A DNA stretch of 64,000 bases from CBDDBX01 sp965225955 (GTDB lineage: Bacteria > Acidobacteriota > Aminicenantia > UBA2199). The notes under the pieces were generated by a model. It was given only the letters and a program-made list of their open reading frames with translations. It had not been told where the DNA came from and ran no database searches. Where the stretch lies: contig CBDDBX010000027.1 of NCBI GenBank assembly GCA_965225955.1, forward strand, positions 24,636 through 88,635. Reading direction: 5' to 3'. Shown one piece after another: positions 18,218 to 25,804 of this stretch. The position numbers and the translations under genes are program-made. The stretch's first letter is position 1, and the number at the start of each line of letters is the position of its first letter.

Positions 18218-18304
18218 AATAAAATCTTTAAAATTCACCCGGGGACTTCAAAATATTAACCAGTTACGTTAAGCCTTCCATAAAAAAACCTGTTTATCTT
18301 TGCC

Positions 18305-18361
18305 TTTTTTCTTTTTTTTCAATTTTTGAAAAATTAATAATTGAAAAAAAAAGAGAAAAAA
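18305..18361. other. Long A/T hairpin in the leader of the RRM gene
   Basis: A T-rich arm (about 18305-18324) and an A-rich arm (about 18339-18361) can pair over roughly 18-20 bp, including a CAATT/AATTG core. The region 18232-18574 contains no gene and forms the untranslated stretch upstream of a cold-shock-like RNA-binding protein gene. Either arm would be nearly pure A or U, so stability should change strongly with temperature. Confidence 0.45.
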
Positions 18362-18574
18362 TTTTATTATCTATAGAAATGTATTTCCGATTAAGGTATA
18401 ACAAGCTTTTAACGGCATGAACATATTTGAATTGAGAAAACGTGTTACTTTAAATTCCCTTGTGTGATTGCTTTAGTTCTTTGTTTATAAAATTGTTACA
18501 TAAAGATCTGGTTCACAGTACTGGGATTATAGTTTTTCAGAGTGGGTCAGGAAATTAATTTCAAGGAGACATTT

Positions 18575-18856
18575 ATGAGTAACAGGAAAGTTTATGTAGG
18601 GAATATCCCTTATTCAACTCAGGAAGATGATCTGACTGCTATTTTTTCAGAATGCGGTGGCATTGAAGAAATAAAAATTATCAGAGATTATGAAACCGGC
18701 AGATCAAAGGGTTTTGCATTTATCACATTTGAAACACCAGAAGGAATGCAGAGTGCACTTGCAAAAGATGGTAATGACATGGGTGGAAGAAACCTCAGAG
18801 TTAATGAAGCCGAAAACAAAAGAAGAAACTCAGACAATTTTCGTAAAAACTATTAA
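18575..18856 (+). CDS. Small RRM-domain RNA-binding protein
   Basis: This 93-residue protein is a single RNA recognition motif. RNP2 is VYVGNI near the N-terminus and RNP1 is KGFAFITF in the middle, followed by a short basic tail (ENKRRNSDNFRKNY). Such stand-alone RRM proteins in bacteria (cyanobacterial Rbp, proteobacterial and spirochaete homologues) bind RNA and are often cold-induced. The ATG at 18575 is chosen because AAGGAG lies 6 nt upstream; an in-frame GTG at 18542 is less likely. A long gene-free leader with an A/T hairpin precedes it, and a hairpin terminator (18928-18945) follows. Confidence 0.92.
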   Translation: MSNRKVYVGNIPYSTQEDDLTAIFSECGGIEEIKIIRDYETGRSKGFAFITFETPEGMQSALAKDGNDMGGRNLRVNEAENKRRNSDNFRKNY

Positions 18857-18927
18857 TTGAGCTTTTAAGTATAAATTTGCTTTAGTTTCGATCTTAGAGA
18901 GAATTTAATCTGTATCTGTTTTGAAAA

Positions 18928-18945
18928 TCCCGGAGTCTTCCGGGA
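18928..18945 (+). terminator. Hairpin terminator after the RRM gene
   Basis: A perfect 7-bp stem (TCCCGGA 18928-18934, TCCGGGA 18939-18945) with a 4-nt loop lies between the RRM gene and the flavodoxin gene. Confidence 0.55.
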
Positions 18946-18969
18946 GTAGTTAGTTGTAGATTTGATTCC

Positions 18970-19461
18970 ATGAAAAAAACATTGATTGTTTATACCACCA
19001 ATCATGGTACTACTGAGAAAGCAGCAAAGATGATTTCTGATCATTTATCCGGTTCTGCTCAAATGATAAATATCAAAAAAGAGAAGATACCGGACGTTAA
19101 TCTGTACGATCAGGTCATTATTGGTGGTTCAATTTATGCAGGTAAGACGGGGCGGCGTCTTATTCGATTCTGCAGAGAAAATCTTGATATTCTTATTAAG
19201 AAAAATATAGCTCTTTTTATCTGCTGTTTTGAGCAGTCACCTAAAAGAGAAGAGCAGTTTGCTGCCTCATTTCCGGTTGAACTGAGGAGGGTATCTCTTA
19301 TTGACGGTTTTTTCGGTGGAGAGTTCATTGTTAATGATATGAACTTTTTCGAAAAGCTTGTCGTTAAAAAGGTGGCTTCAGCAAAATCATCTGTATCTTT
19401 CTTTGATAAAGAAGCAGTAGGTGTTTTTGCTGAAGGATTCAGGCGAAGGTGTGAGTTCTAA
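18970..19461 (+). CDS. Flavodoxin-domain protein (HemG-like)
   Basis: This 163-residue protein has a flavodoxin-like N-terminus: LIVYTTNHGTTEKAA corresponds to the FMN phosphate-binding loop, and VIIGGSIYAGK to the second flavin loop. It most resembles the short flavodoxin-domain proteins of the menaquinone-dependent protoporphyrinogen oxidase (HemG) family, but no heme genes are near, so a general electron-transfer role is equally likely. The ATG has no clear ribosome binding site. Its 3' end overlaps the convergent SRPBCC gene by 4 nt. Confidence 0.75.
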   Translation: MKKTLIVYTTNHGTTEKAAKMISDHLSGSAQMINIKKEKIPDVNLYDQVIIGGSIYAGKTGRRLIRFCRENLDILIKKNIALFICCFEQSPKREEQFAASFPVELRRVSLIDGFFGGEFIVNDMNFFEKLVVKKVASAKSSVSFFDKEAVGVFAEGFRRRCEF

Positions 19462-20111
19462 ACAGCAGTTTTAAGGGCTTCTCTCAGTTCTAGGCATTTT
19501 GCTTCAACTTTTTCCGGGGATTTTTTCTTAAATTCCACGACGAAGTTCTTAAGAGCATTAATTGTTTTTTTGACCTCTTTTACTACTTTACTTTTGAAGA
19601 GTCCGGCAAAAACAGATTTAGGTACAACGAAACTCTTGTATATCAGAATAGTACGATTCCCGGAAGGAATGAATCTGGCCCATCCCTTACTGTCTTTGGC
19701 AGAACTTGAACTTACCTGATACCAGCTGATTATGTAGCTGTTATCATCTCTGGATATAACATTCCCTGTAACATATTTTGAATTGGCTGCAGGAAATGGC
19801 AGATCCATTTCAAAATCAACATGTTTTTCGACAGGGGAGATAATCTTTACGATATCTGCTTTTATGAGTCTTGGAACATAAGTCTTCTGCAGAGGATAAT
19901 CTGTAAATATTGCCATAGCTTCCTCAGCTGTAGATTCAATAGTGTCATAAATGATTACTTCAGGCCAGACAAAGCCTTTCAGTTTTGTAACAACTGCTAC
20001 CTGCTCGCCTTTAAGAGCTTTTTCAACCATAGATTCATCAGGTGTGAATTCGGTATTTGAAAAGAGAAAGCCTGAAGTCAGTACAAAAAAAATAAAAATC
20101 CTTGTTAACAT
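19458..20111 (-). CDS. Secreted START/SRPBCC-fold protein
   Basis: This protein of about 217 residues begins with a signal peptide (MLTRIFIFFVLTSGFLFSNT) and continues with a START/SRPBCC-like fold that binds hydrophobic ligands in a deep pocket. Supporting features are the helix-grip pattern around SWYQVSSSSAKDSKGWARFIP and the C-terminal helix KVVKEVKKTINALKNFV. The start at 20111 is preferred because GGGAG lies 5-6 nt upstream; the in-frame ATG at 20123 overlaps that site. The ligand and role are unknown, and the neighbours give no clue. Confidence 0.65.
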   Translation of the reverse strand: MLTRIFIFFVLTSGFLFSNTEFTPDESMVEKALKGEQVAVVTKLKGFVWPEVIIYDTIESTAEEAMAIFTDYPLQKTYVPRLIKADIVKIISPVEKHVDFEMDLPFPAANSKYVTGNVISRDDNSYIISWYQVSSSSAKDSKGWARFIPSGNRTILIYKSFVVPKSVFAGLFKSKVVKEVKKTINALKNFVVEFKKKSPEKVEAKCLELREALKTAV

Positions 20112-20238
20112 ATTTACTCCCATAATTAAAAAAACATTATAGCCTATTGAAAGGGAAGGTGCTACTCAATACCCGCTTTTATACGGATTTAAAATATTAA
20201 ACCCCTACATTTATCTATCATCCAAACCAACCCCTGAA

Positions 20239-20267
20239 TTGCTAAAAAACAGGTGCTATGTTATATT
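20239..20267 (+). promoter_or_regulatory. Promoter of the NAD-synthetase operon (leaderless type)
   Basis: TTGCTA (20239-20244) and TATATT (20262-20267) are 17 nt apart. The -10 box ends 6 nt before the ATG at 20274, which has no ribosome binding site. Confidence 0.6.
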
Positions 20268-20273
20268 TGGCAG

Positions 20274-21116
20274 ATGAAAATCAGAGCAATACAATTCGCC
20301 CCTGTTCTGGGGAATATGGATAAGAATTTTGAGTTCCATGTCGAGAAAATAGAAGCAGCAGCTGTTGATGGAGTTGACCTTATTATTTTCCCTGAACTCA
20401 GTATTACAGGTTACGATCTGAAGGATCTTGTTTATGAAAATTCATTTAATAAAGATCATAAAATGCACAGAGAGTTTCTCAGGTTAAGTAAAAGTACGGA
20501 TATTCTTATTGGAGCCCCCTGGGAAGAAGAAGCGGGAATAATCTATAATGCAGCAATTCTCTATTCTGCCGGTGAAGTTGTACATATTCATAAGAAGGTT
20601 CAGCTTCCCAATTTCGGAATGTTTGAGGAAGCAATGAATTTCAGAAAGGGAGATAGTTTTATGGCTTTCCCTTACAGAGGCTTTACTGCGGGAATCATAA
20701 TCTGTCGTGAAATTCTCTTTCCATCTATTGCCTGGCTCTACTTTATGCAGAAAACAGACCTGCTTCTTGGAATATCAAACAGTCCTTTCAGAGGCCTGGG
20801 GGATAAAGGATTCTCTTCTCTGTCTCTCTGGGAAAGAGCTGGTGAGGTTAATGCTGTTAACTACCATCAGAACTATCTCTTTGTAAACAGAACGGGGTTT
20901 GAAAATGGTATGGGATTTGGAGGCGGCTCGTTCTATGCAGCTCCAGGTAAAGGTATTGTTGATAAGTGTCTCTATTTTGATGCAGATGAGATGGATGTGG
21001 AATTTGAACCGGATGCTGCAAGAAATGCAAGATTTTCAGCTAACTATCTCAGAGACGAAAATCCTGAAATAATAATGAATGAGTTGAAGAGGATTACAGA
21101 TGTTCACAATAGATAA
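20274..21116 (+). CDS. Carbon-nitrogen hydrolase, glutaminase-like part of split NAD synthetase
   Basis: This 280-residue protein is a nitrilase-superfamily amidohydrolase with the catalytic triad Glu (FPELSITGY), Lys (HKKVQLPNFG) and Cys (IIICREILFP). The sequence VQLPNFGMFEE is typical of the glutaminase domain of glutamine-dependent NAD synthetase, which delivers ammonia to the synthetase domain. Here the two domains are separate proteins: the nadE gene starts 17 nt before this stop codon. The start at 20274 is chosen from the family N-terminus (MKIRAIQFAP) and the promoter geometry; an in-frame GTG at 20253 would lie inside the promoter. Confidence 0.85.
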   Translation: MKIRAIQFAPVLGNMDKNFEFHVEKIEAAAVDGVDLIIFPELSITGYDLKDLVYENSFNKDHKMHREFLRLSKSTDILIGAPWEEEAGIIYNAAILYSAGEVVHIHKKVQLPNFGMFEEAMNFRKGDSFMAFPYRGFTAGIIICREILFPSIAWLYFMQKTDLLLGISNSPFRGLGDKGFSSLSLWERAGEVNAVNYHQNYLFVNRTGFENGMGFGGGSFYAAPGKGIVDKCLYFDADEMDVEFEPDAARNARFSANYLRDENPEIIMNELKRITDVHNR

Positions 21117-21915
21117 TAGTGTTACAGAGCATGTGCTATGTAGTTTTATAAAGGATAATGTGCATAAAAACGGTTTTAAAAAAGCCATTCTCGGAGTTTC
21201 CGGTGGTCTGGATTCCGCTGTTGTGGTTACTCTTTGCGCAAAGGCTCTTGGTTCTGAAAATGTGCATGGAATCCTGATGCCTTATAAGCTGTCTTCAAAA
21301 GAGAGTCTTGAGGATGGAGAAAAGATCTGTAAGCAGCTTAATGTATCTTATGATGTAATTGAGATTACAGACTCTGTAGATGCGTATTTTTCAAAGTTTC
21401 CCCCTGAGCATCCAATGCAGCTTGGTAATAAGTGTGCACGGGAAAGGATGTCAGTACTTTATGACTTCTCAGACAGAAAGAGAGCGCTTGTTGCAGGAAC
21501 ATCCAATAAGAGTGAACTTCTGATTGGCTACTCTACAATCTGGGGAGATTCAGCAGCAGCATTCATGCCTATCGGAGATCTTTACAAAACCCAGATTTTT
21601 ACCTTTGCAGAATACCTTGGTGTTCCTGAATCCATAGTAAAAAAACAGCCATCAGCTGACTTGTGGGAAAACCAGACTGATGAAGGGGAGATCGGTTTTA
21701 CATACAGAAGACTTGATGAGATTCTCATGCGTTATGTGGACTGGAGAATGACACCTGAGCAGATTGTAGAAGATGGCTATGGTGAAGAGGATGTGCAGAG
21801 AGTTATAAAACTTATTGTTAATTCACAATATAAGAGAACCATGCCATCAGTGGCAAAGCTTCAGAACAGAACTATAGGCATCGATTTCAGAATGCCCCGG
21901 GACTGGAAGAGGTAG
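21100..21915 (+). CDS. nadE: NAD+ synthetase, ATP-pyrophosphatase part
   Basis: This 271-residue protein is the synthetase domain that amidates nicotinic acid adenine dinucleotide to NAD+ with ATP. The PP-loop SGGLDSAVV, the GTSNKSELL segment, the GDLYKTQIF stretch and the KQPSADLWENQTDE substrate loop are all present. It overlaps the upstream amidohydrolase gene by 17 nt in another frame, so the two are translationally coupled and probably form a two-subunit glutamine-dependent enzyme. rsmI begins one base after its stop codon. Confidence 0.95.
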   Translation: MFTIDNSVTEHVLCSFIKDNVHKNGFKKAILGVSGGLDSAVVVTLCAKALGSENVHGILMPYKLSSKESLEDGEKICKQLNVSYDVIEITDSVDAYFSKFPPEHPMQLGNKCARERMSVLYDFSDRKRALVAGTSNKSELLIGYSTIWGDSAAAFMPIGDLYKTQIFTFAEYLGVPESIVKKQPSADLWENQTDEGEIGFTYRRLDEILMRYVDWRMTPEQIVEDGYGEEDVQRVIKLIVNSQYKRTMPSVAKLQNRTIGIDFRMPRDWKR

Positions 21916-21916
21916 T

Positions 21917-22708
21917 GTGACTCTCTATCTTGTTCCGGTTCCTGTTGGTAACCTCGATGATATAACCCTGCGTGCAGTAAAAATCCTTAAAGATGTGGAT
22001 TTTATTATTGCAGAAGATACCAGATACTCTCTTAAACTCCTTAACCACCTGGATATAAGAAAACGGATGGTTAGCTATTACAGACCAAAGGAGCATGAAA
22101 AAGCAGGACGTATTGCAGATGAGATAGAGAAGGGGGCAACAGCAGCCCTTATTACTGACTGTGGGTCTCCATGTATCTCTGATCCGGGATATGTACTTGT
22201 AAATGAAGTGGTTTCAAGAGGAATAGATATCGTTGCCCTACCGGGGCCAACAGCTTTTGTACCAGCACTTTCAGCTTCAGGTATAGTAACGGATCGATTT
22301 CTTTTTGCAGGTTTTCCGCCCCGTAAAAAAGGGGAACTGATTAAATTCTTTGAAAAACTTGAAAATGAAACTGCTACAATGATTTTTTATGAATCCCCTA
22401 AGAGAGTTGAGGCTTTTCTCAGAGTTGCTGCAGAAGTTTTTGGAGAAAGGAAATTTGTACTGGCCAAAGAGTTAAGCAAAAAGAATGAAAAATACATCAG
22501 GGGAAATCTTTGCAGCATAGATGAGGTTCTTGAGAATGAGGTGCTTCTTGGGGAGTTTGTGGTTATTCTTGAGGGAACTGTGGAAAGCAGCAGAGAAGAA
22601 GTACCGGAACTCAGTTCAATTGATGATATCTATGCCTATTTTATGAAAAAATACGGAATATCCAAAAACACCATTAAACAAATATTTATGACCAGAAACA
22701 GCAAATAG
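21917..22708 (+). CDS. rsmI: 16S rRNA 2'-O-ribose C1402 methyltransferase
   Basis: This 263-residue protein is RsmI, which methylates the ribose of C1402 in 16S rRNA using S-adenosylmethionine. The N-terminal LYLVPVPVGNLDDITLRA, the AEDTR motif, the DCGSPCISDPGY motif (usually DAGTPLISDPGY) and LPGPTAFVPALSASG are family hallmarks. It starts with GTG, one base after the nadE stop codon, with a GAGG ribosome binding site inside the end of nadE. It is the last gene of the NAD synthetase operon. Confidence 0.93.
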   Translation: MTLYLVPVPVGNLDDITLRAVKILKDVDFIIAEDTRYSLKLLNHLDIRKRMVSYYRPKEHEKAGRIADEIEKGATAALITDCGSPCISDPGYVLVNEVVSRGIDIVALPGPTAFVPALSASGIVTDRFLFAGFPPRKKGELIKFFEKLENETATMIFYESPKRVEAFLRVAAEVFGERKFVLAKELSKKNEKYIRGNLCSIDEVLENEVLLGEFVVILEGTVESSREEVPELSSIDDIYAYFMKKYGISKNTIKQIFMTRNSK

Positions 22709-22746
22709 AGCAGTAATTGTAAGAATTATGCTGTTTCTTTCTTCAA

Positions 22747-22775
22747 TTTACTTAAATAGTCATTAATGATATAAT
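22747..22775 (+). promoter_or_regulatory. Promoter of the dNK-pan operon
   Basis: TTTACT (22747-22752) and a perfect TATAAT (22770-22775) are 17 nt apart. The -10 box ends 9 nt before the ATG at 22785, so the leader would be only a few nucleotides and the GGAG immediately before the ATG would be mostly unusable. Confidence 0.5.
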
Positions 22776-22784
22776 TCACGGAGT

Positions 22785-23423
22785 ATGAAAAGGCTGAAAT
22801 ATATTGTAGTTGATGGGCTTGTGAAGTCTGGTAAAACAGAACTCGCCAGAATCCTTTCTGAAAGACTTGGAGGGCGACTATTACTTGATAATACTGAGAG
22901 TCCTTTTGCATCAGATTTCTGTAATGGCCTCAATAGTGGTGATAGTTCCAGTTTTCTTAAGCATCAGCTGATTTTCCTTCTTAACAGATATCAGCAGCAG
23001 ACAGAAGCTGCTCAGAAAGGACTGTTTCATAAACTGACAATAAGTGACTATATATTTCTCCGTGATGCTATTTATGCGCACTCTGTACTTAGTGATGAAG
23101 AGCTTAAACTCTATAAAAAAATGTTTGAGTTTCTTTCCAAAGATTCGGTAAAACCTGATCTTGCAGTATATCTCCAACTCTCATATTCAGAAATGCTCAA
23201 GAGAATAAAAGAGAACGGTACAGAGGCTGAGAAGAAAATCCCCCGTGAATACTGGAGGGATGTTTTTGAATCGTACAATTTCTATTTCTTCAATTACAAG
23301 TTGTCTCCTCTTCTGGTTGTTAATATGGAAAAACTTGATCTTAACGATGAGAAAGAGGTGGATAATCTGGTGAATGAAATTTTAAACCATACAACAGGAA
23401 CCAGTTACTATGCACCAGCCTAG
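22785..23423 (+). CDS. Deoxynucleoside kinase-like P-loop protein
   Basis: This 212-residue protein has a P-loop (VDGLVKSGKTELA) and the dNK/thymidylate-kinase layout, with SDYIFLRDAIYA in the place of the substrate and lid segments and a late PDLAVYLQLSYSEMLKRI block typical of deoxynucleoside kinases. The family phosphorylates deoxyadenosine, deoxyguanosine or related nucleosides. As I recall, members of this family often sit next to folK or pan genes, as here: its 3' end overlaps panB by 14 nt. The P-loop is unusual (GLVKSGKT instead of GNIGAGKT). The nucleoside used is unknown. Confidence 0.7.
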   Translation: MKRLKYIVVDGLVKSGKTELARILSERLGGRLLLDNTESPFASDFCNGLNSGDSSSFLKHQLIFLLNRYQQQTEAAQKGLFHKLTISDYIFLRDAIYAHSVLSDEELKLYKKMFEFLSKDSVKPDLAVYLQLSYSEMLKRIKENGTEAEKKIPREYWRDVFESYNFYFFNYKLSPLLVVNMEKLDLNDEKEVDNLVNEILNHTTGTSYYAPA

Positions 23424-24267
23424 AAAAGTTACTGCAAAATCCTTAAAACGTATCAAAAAGAACGGTGGCAGAATCTCTGCCATAACAGCCTATGATTATA
23501 CAATGGCTTCCATTGTTTCGAGAGCCGGAATAGATATCATTCTCGTAGGGGATTCTCTCGGAATGGTTCTTCAGGGAGCCCCTCATACACTTAAAGTGAC
23601 TATGGATCAGGTAGTTTATCATACTACCATGGTTTCATCGGCTAAACCTGAAGCTCTTGTAATTGCAGATATGCCTTACGGCTCTTACCACGTTTCTGAA
23701 GAAGAGAGTGTAAGAAATGCTCTCAGATTCATAAAAGAGGGGGGCGCGGAGGCTGTAAAGCTGGAAGGGGGGGATAAAAGATTATCCCATATAAAGAGCA
23801 TTCTTAATGCAGAGATACCTGTAATGGGGCATCTGGGACTGACTCCCCAGTCAGTGCATTCGATAGGTGGATTCAGAGTACAGGGTAAAATTAAAAGAAG
23901 AGCCCGGGAGATATTTGATCAGGCACTCCGTCTACAGGATGCAGGAATATTTGCTCTTCTTCTTGAGTCTATTCCTTATGAACTTGGTAAAAAGATCTCA
24001 GAAACTCTTGAAATCCCATGTATCGGTATTGGTGCCGGCGCCGGCTGTGATGGGCAGATTCTGGTATGCAATGATCTTCTGGGACTTACAGATATGTACA
24101 TGCCGAGTTTTGTACGGAAATATGCCAGCCTTAACAGTACAATTGAAGATGCTGTTAAGACATATATTGGGGAGATAAAGAACGGAGAATTCCCGGGTGA
24201 AAAAGAGACCACCTATCTTAATAGTGATATAGAGGAATTTCTTAATGATAATAGTAAAAAAAATTGA
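23410..24267 (+). CDS. panB: 3-methyl-2-oxobutanoate hydroxymethyltransferase
   Basis: This 285-residue enzyme makes ketopantoate from 2-oxoisovalerate and methylene-tetrahydrofolate, the first step of pantothenate synthesis. Family marks are ITAYDYTMA, the Mg ligands in VGDSLGMVLQG, ADMPYGSY and VKLEGG, the GHLGLTPQSVH segment and the catalytic Glu in LLLESIP. It overlaps the upstream kinase gene by 14 nt and the downstream panC by 23 nt, so the cluster is one tightly coupled operon. Confidence 0.96.
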   Translation: MHQPRKVTAKSLKRIKKNGGRISAITAYDYTMASIVSRAGIDIILVGDSLGMVLQGAPHTLKVTMDQVVYHTTMVSSAKPEALVIADMPYGSYHVSEEESVRNALRFIKEGGAEAVKLEGGDKRLSHIKSILNAEIPVMGHLGLTPQSVHSIGGFRVQGKIKRRAREIFDQALRLQDAGIFALLLESIPYELGKKISETLEIPCIGIGAGAGCDGQILVCNDLLGLTDMYMPSFVRKYASLNSTIEDAVKTYIGEIKNGEFPGEKETTYLNSDIEEFLNDNSKKN

Positions 24268-25087
24268 TGAACTGAAATCAATTCTGCGAAATGATCACAA
24301 ATCAACAGGATTTGTGCCAACAATGGGTTACCTCCATGAGGGGCATCTGAGTCTTGTAAAGGAGTCTGTCAGGCAGAATCAGAGAACAGTAGTTTCTATA
24401 TATGTAAATCCTTCACAGTTTGGCGCAGGGGAAGATCTTGATAAATATCCAAGAGATATTGAGAGAGATATTGAGTTACTGGAGAGAGAAGGAACAGATA
24501 TCCTTTTCCTGCCGGATAACAGAGAGATGTACCCTGCTGGTTATCTTACCTGGACTGAAGTATCAGAGCTGGACTCCCATCTATGTGGAGCTTCAAGACC
24601 TGATCACTTCAAAGGGGTTGTAACAATAGTTCTTAAATTTTTCAATATTGTAAGACCAGATAGAGCCTATATGGGACTTAAGGATGCACAGCAATACATA
24701 ATTATCAGGAGAATGGTAAAAGATCTTAATCTGGATACAGATGTTGTAGGAATGCCTCTTGTAAGAGACAGAGATGGTATTGCTCTGTCCTCCAGAAACA
24801 GATACCTCTCTGAGATTCAGCGTAATCAGGCCTTATGTCTCAGTCGTAGCCTGAAGAAGATCAGGGCTTCTGTTGAGAATGGTGTGACTTCTGTTGAGAA
24901 ACTCAGAGAAATAGTAGAAAATGAAATATCAGAAAGCAGTGAGGCTGTAATAGATTACCTGGCCTTTGTATCAGTTAAAACTCTTGAGCCTCTTTCAGAA
25001 ATAGATATTGACGGGAGCCTTATTGCTATGGCTGTCAGATTTGGAAAAACAAGATTAATAGATAATTTAATTTTAGGAGATATATAG
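24245..25087 (+). CDS. panC: Pantothenate synthetase
   Basis: This 280-residue protein joins pantoate and beta-alanine with ATP. The PTMGYLHEGHLSLV motif (HxGH nucleotide site), VNPSQFGAGEDL, YMGLKDAQQ (GEKDxQQ in most homologues) and ALSSRNRYLS (SSRN phosphate loop) are present. A GAGGA ribosome binding site lies about 9 nt upstream, inside panB. The stop codon is directly followed by the ATG of the panD-like gene. Confidence 0.96.
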   Translation: MIIVKKIDELKSILRNDHKSTGFVPTMGYLHEGHLSLVKESVRQNQRTVVSIYVNPSQFGAGEDLDKYPRDIERDIELLEREGTDILFLPDNREMYPAGYLTWTEVSELDSHLCGASRPDHFKGVVTIVLKFFNIVRPDRAYMGLKDAQQYIIIRRMVKDLNLDTDVVGMPLVRDRDGIALSSRNRYLSEIQRNQALCLSRSLKKIRASVENGVTSVEKLREIVENEISESSEAVIDYLAFVSVKTLEPLSEIDIDGSLIAMAVRFGKTRLIDNLILGDI

Positions 25088-25453
25088 ATGTTAATTGCAC
25101 TTTTGTCTGCGCGTATAGATAATCTCAAAGTAACATCCGGCAGTTATGCAGTTCCACTTGCTGTTGGTATTGATGGTGATATTGTTGAAAAAGCAGGCAT
25201 AAAAGATTATCAGGAGATCAGGGTATATAATAGAAAAAGTGGTAAGAGTGTAACTGGTTATGCTGTTTCTCTGCCGGAAGGTTCAGGTAGGGTTGAACTG
25301 GATAGTGCCTCTTTTGGTGCAGAAGCCGGAGATGTGCTTGTAATTTCTGCTTTCAGCTATCTGCCTGAAAAGGATCTTGGGTCCAGAGATATAAATATTG
25401 TACACGTTGATGAAAATAACGCCATAGCCCGGGTATCTACTGGAAAAATTTAA
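25088..25453 (+). CDS. PanD-like protein lacking the Gly-Ser self-processing site
   Basis: This 121-residue protein sits where panD is expected and aligns to E. coli aspartate 1-decarboxylase (from memory) without gaps from residue 1 to about 72: Leu6, Lys14, Val15, Thr16, Ile28, Asp29, Gly52, Lys53, Tyr58 and Ala59 coincide, and the later GAEAGDVLVISAF matches the GDIVIIASF strand. The catalytic apparatus is altered. The Gly24-Ser25 cleavage pair that yields the pyruvoyl group is Leu24-Ala25, Lys9 is Arg, Tyr22 is Val, Arg54 is Ser and Asn72 is Asp; only Tyr58 remains. A Gly18-Ser19 pair exists but is six residues off. It is therefore either a non-enzymatic PanD paralogue, a protein with another role, or a decarboxylase with shifted processing. 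Confidence 0.65.
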   Translation: MLIALLSARIDNLKVTSGSYAVPLAVGIDGDIVEKAGIKDYQEIRVYNRKSGKSVTGYAVSLPEGSGRVELDSASFGAEAGDVLVISAFSYLPEKDLGSRDINIVHVDENNAIARVSTGKI

Positions 25454-25470
25454 TTGGAGACAGGAGAATA

Positions 25471-25779
25471 ATGATGAACGACGGATATTGTGAGACAGAT
25501 TCAGAAGTAATTTTTATGGAAGATCTGAAGCAGGAGTTTCTTGAAGGTATACCTGAACAAATTAAGGATATGCGAAGCTTTCTTACAGAAGGAGAGCTTG
25601 ATGAAGTAACCAGAATAGCTCACGATATAAAGGGGACAGCCGGAGTTTTTGATATGGATGAAGGGTCTGATATAGCACTTTCTCTACAGGTAGCTTCTGC
25701 TGAGGATCGCCTGGAAGATTGTGTTGTACTTGTTGAGAAGCTGGCCTGCTATATGAGAGCTAAAGGAGCTTCTATTTAA
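25471..25779 (+). CDS. Stand-alone Hpt (histidine phosphotransfer) domain protein
   Basis: This protein of about 102 residues is a single Hpt domain. The phosphorylatable His51 is in RIAHDIKGTAG, the classic HxxKG motif, within a four-helix pattern. Such proteins shuttle phosphate between the receiver of a hybrid kinase and a response regulator. It lies between the panD-like gene and a PfkB kinase gene in the same orientation, with no kinase beside it. Hybrid kinases at 2758 (without an Hpt) and 53432 (with its own Hpt) are elsewhere in the window. The ribosome binding site is AGGAG. Confidence 0.88.
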   Translation: MMNDGYCETDSEVIFMEDLKQEFLEGIPEQIKDMRSFLTEGELDEVTRIAHDIKGTAGVFDMDEGSDIALSLQVASAEDRLEDCVVLVEKLACYMRAKGASI

Positions 25780-25804
25780 AATTTGATAATACTGGAGAAA
25801 AAAA

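Noticed and set aside
21100..21116. Frameshift error between NAD synthetase halves
   Set aside because: Both frames have proper start and stop signals in a normal 17-nt overlap, and each protein is complete; kept as a split enzyme, although an assembly check is listed.
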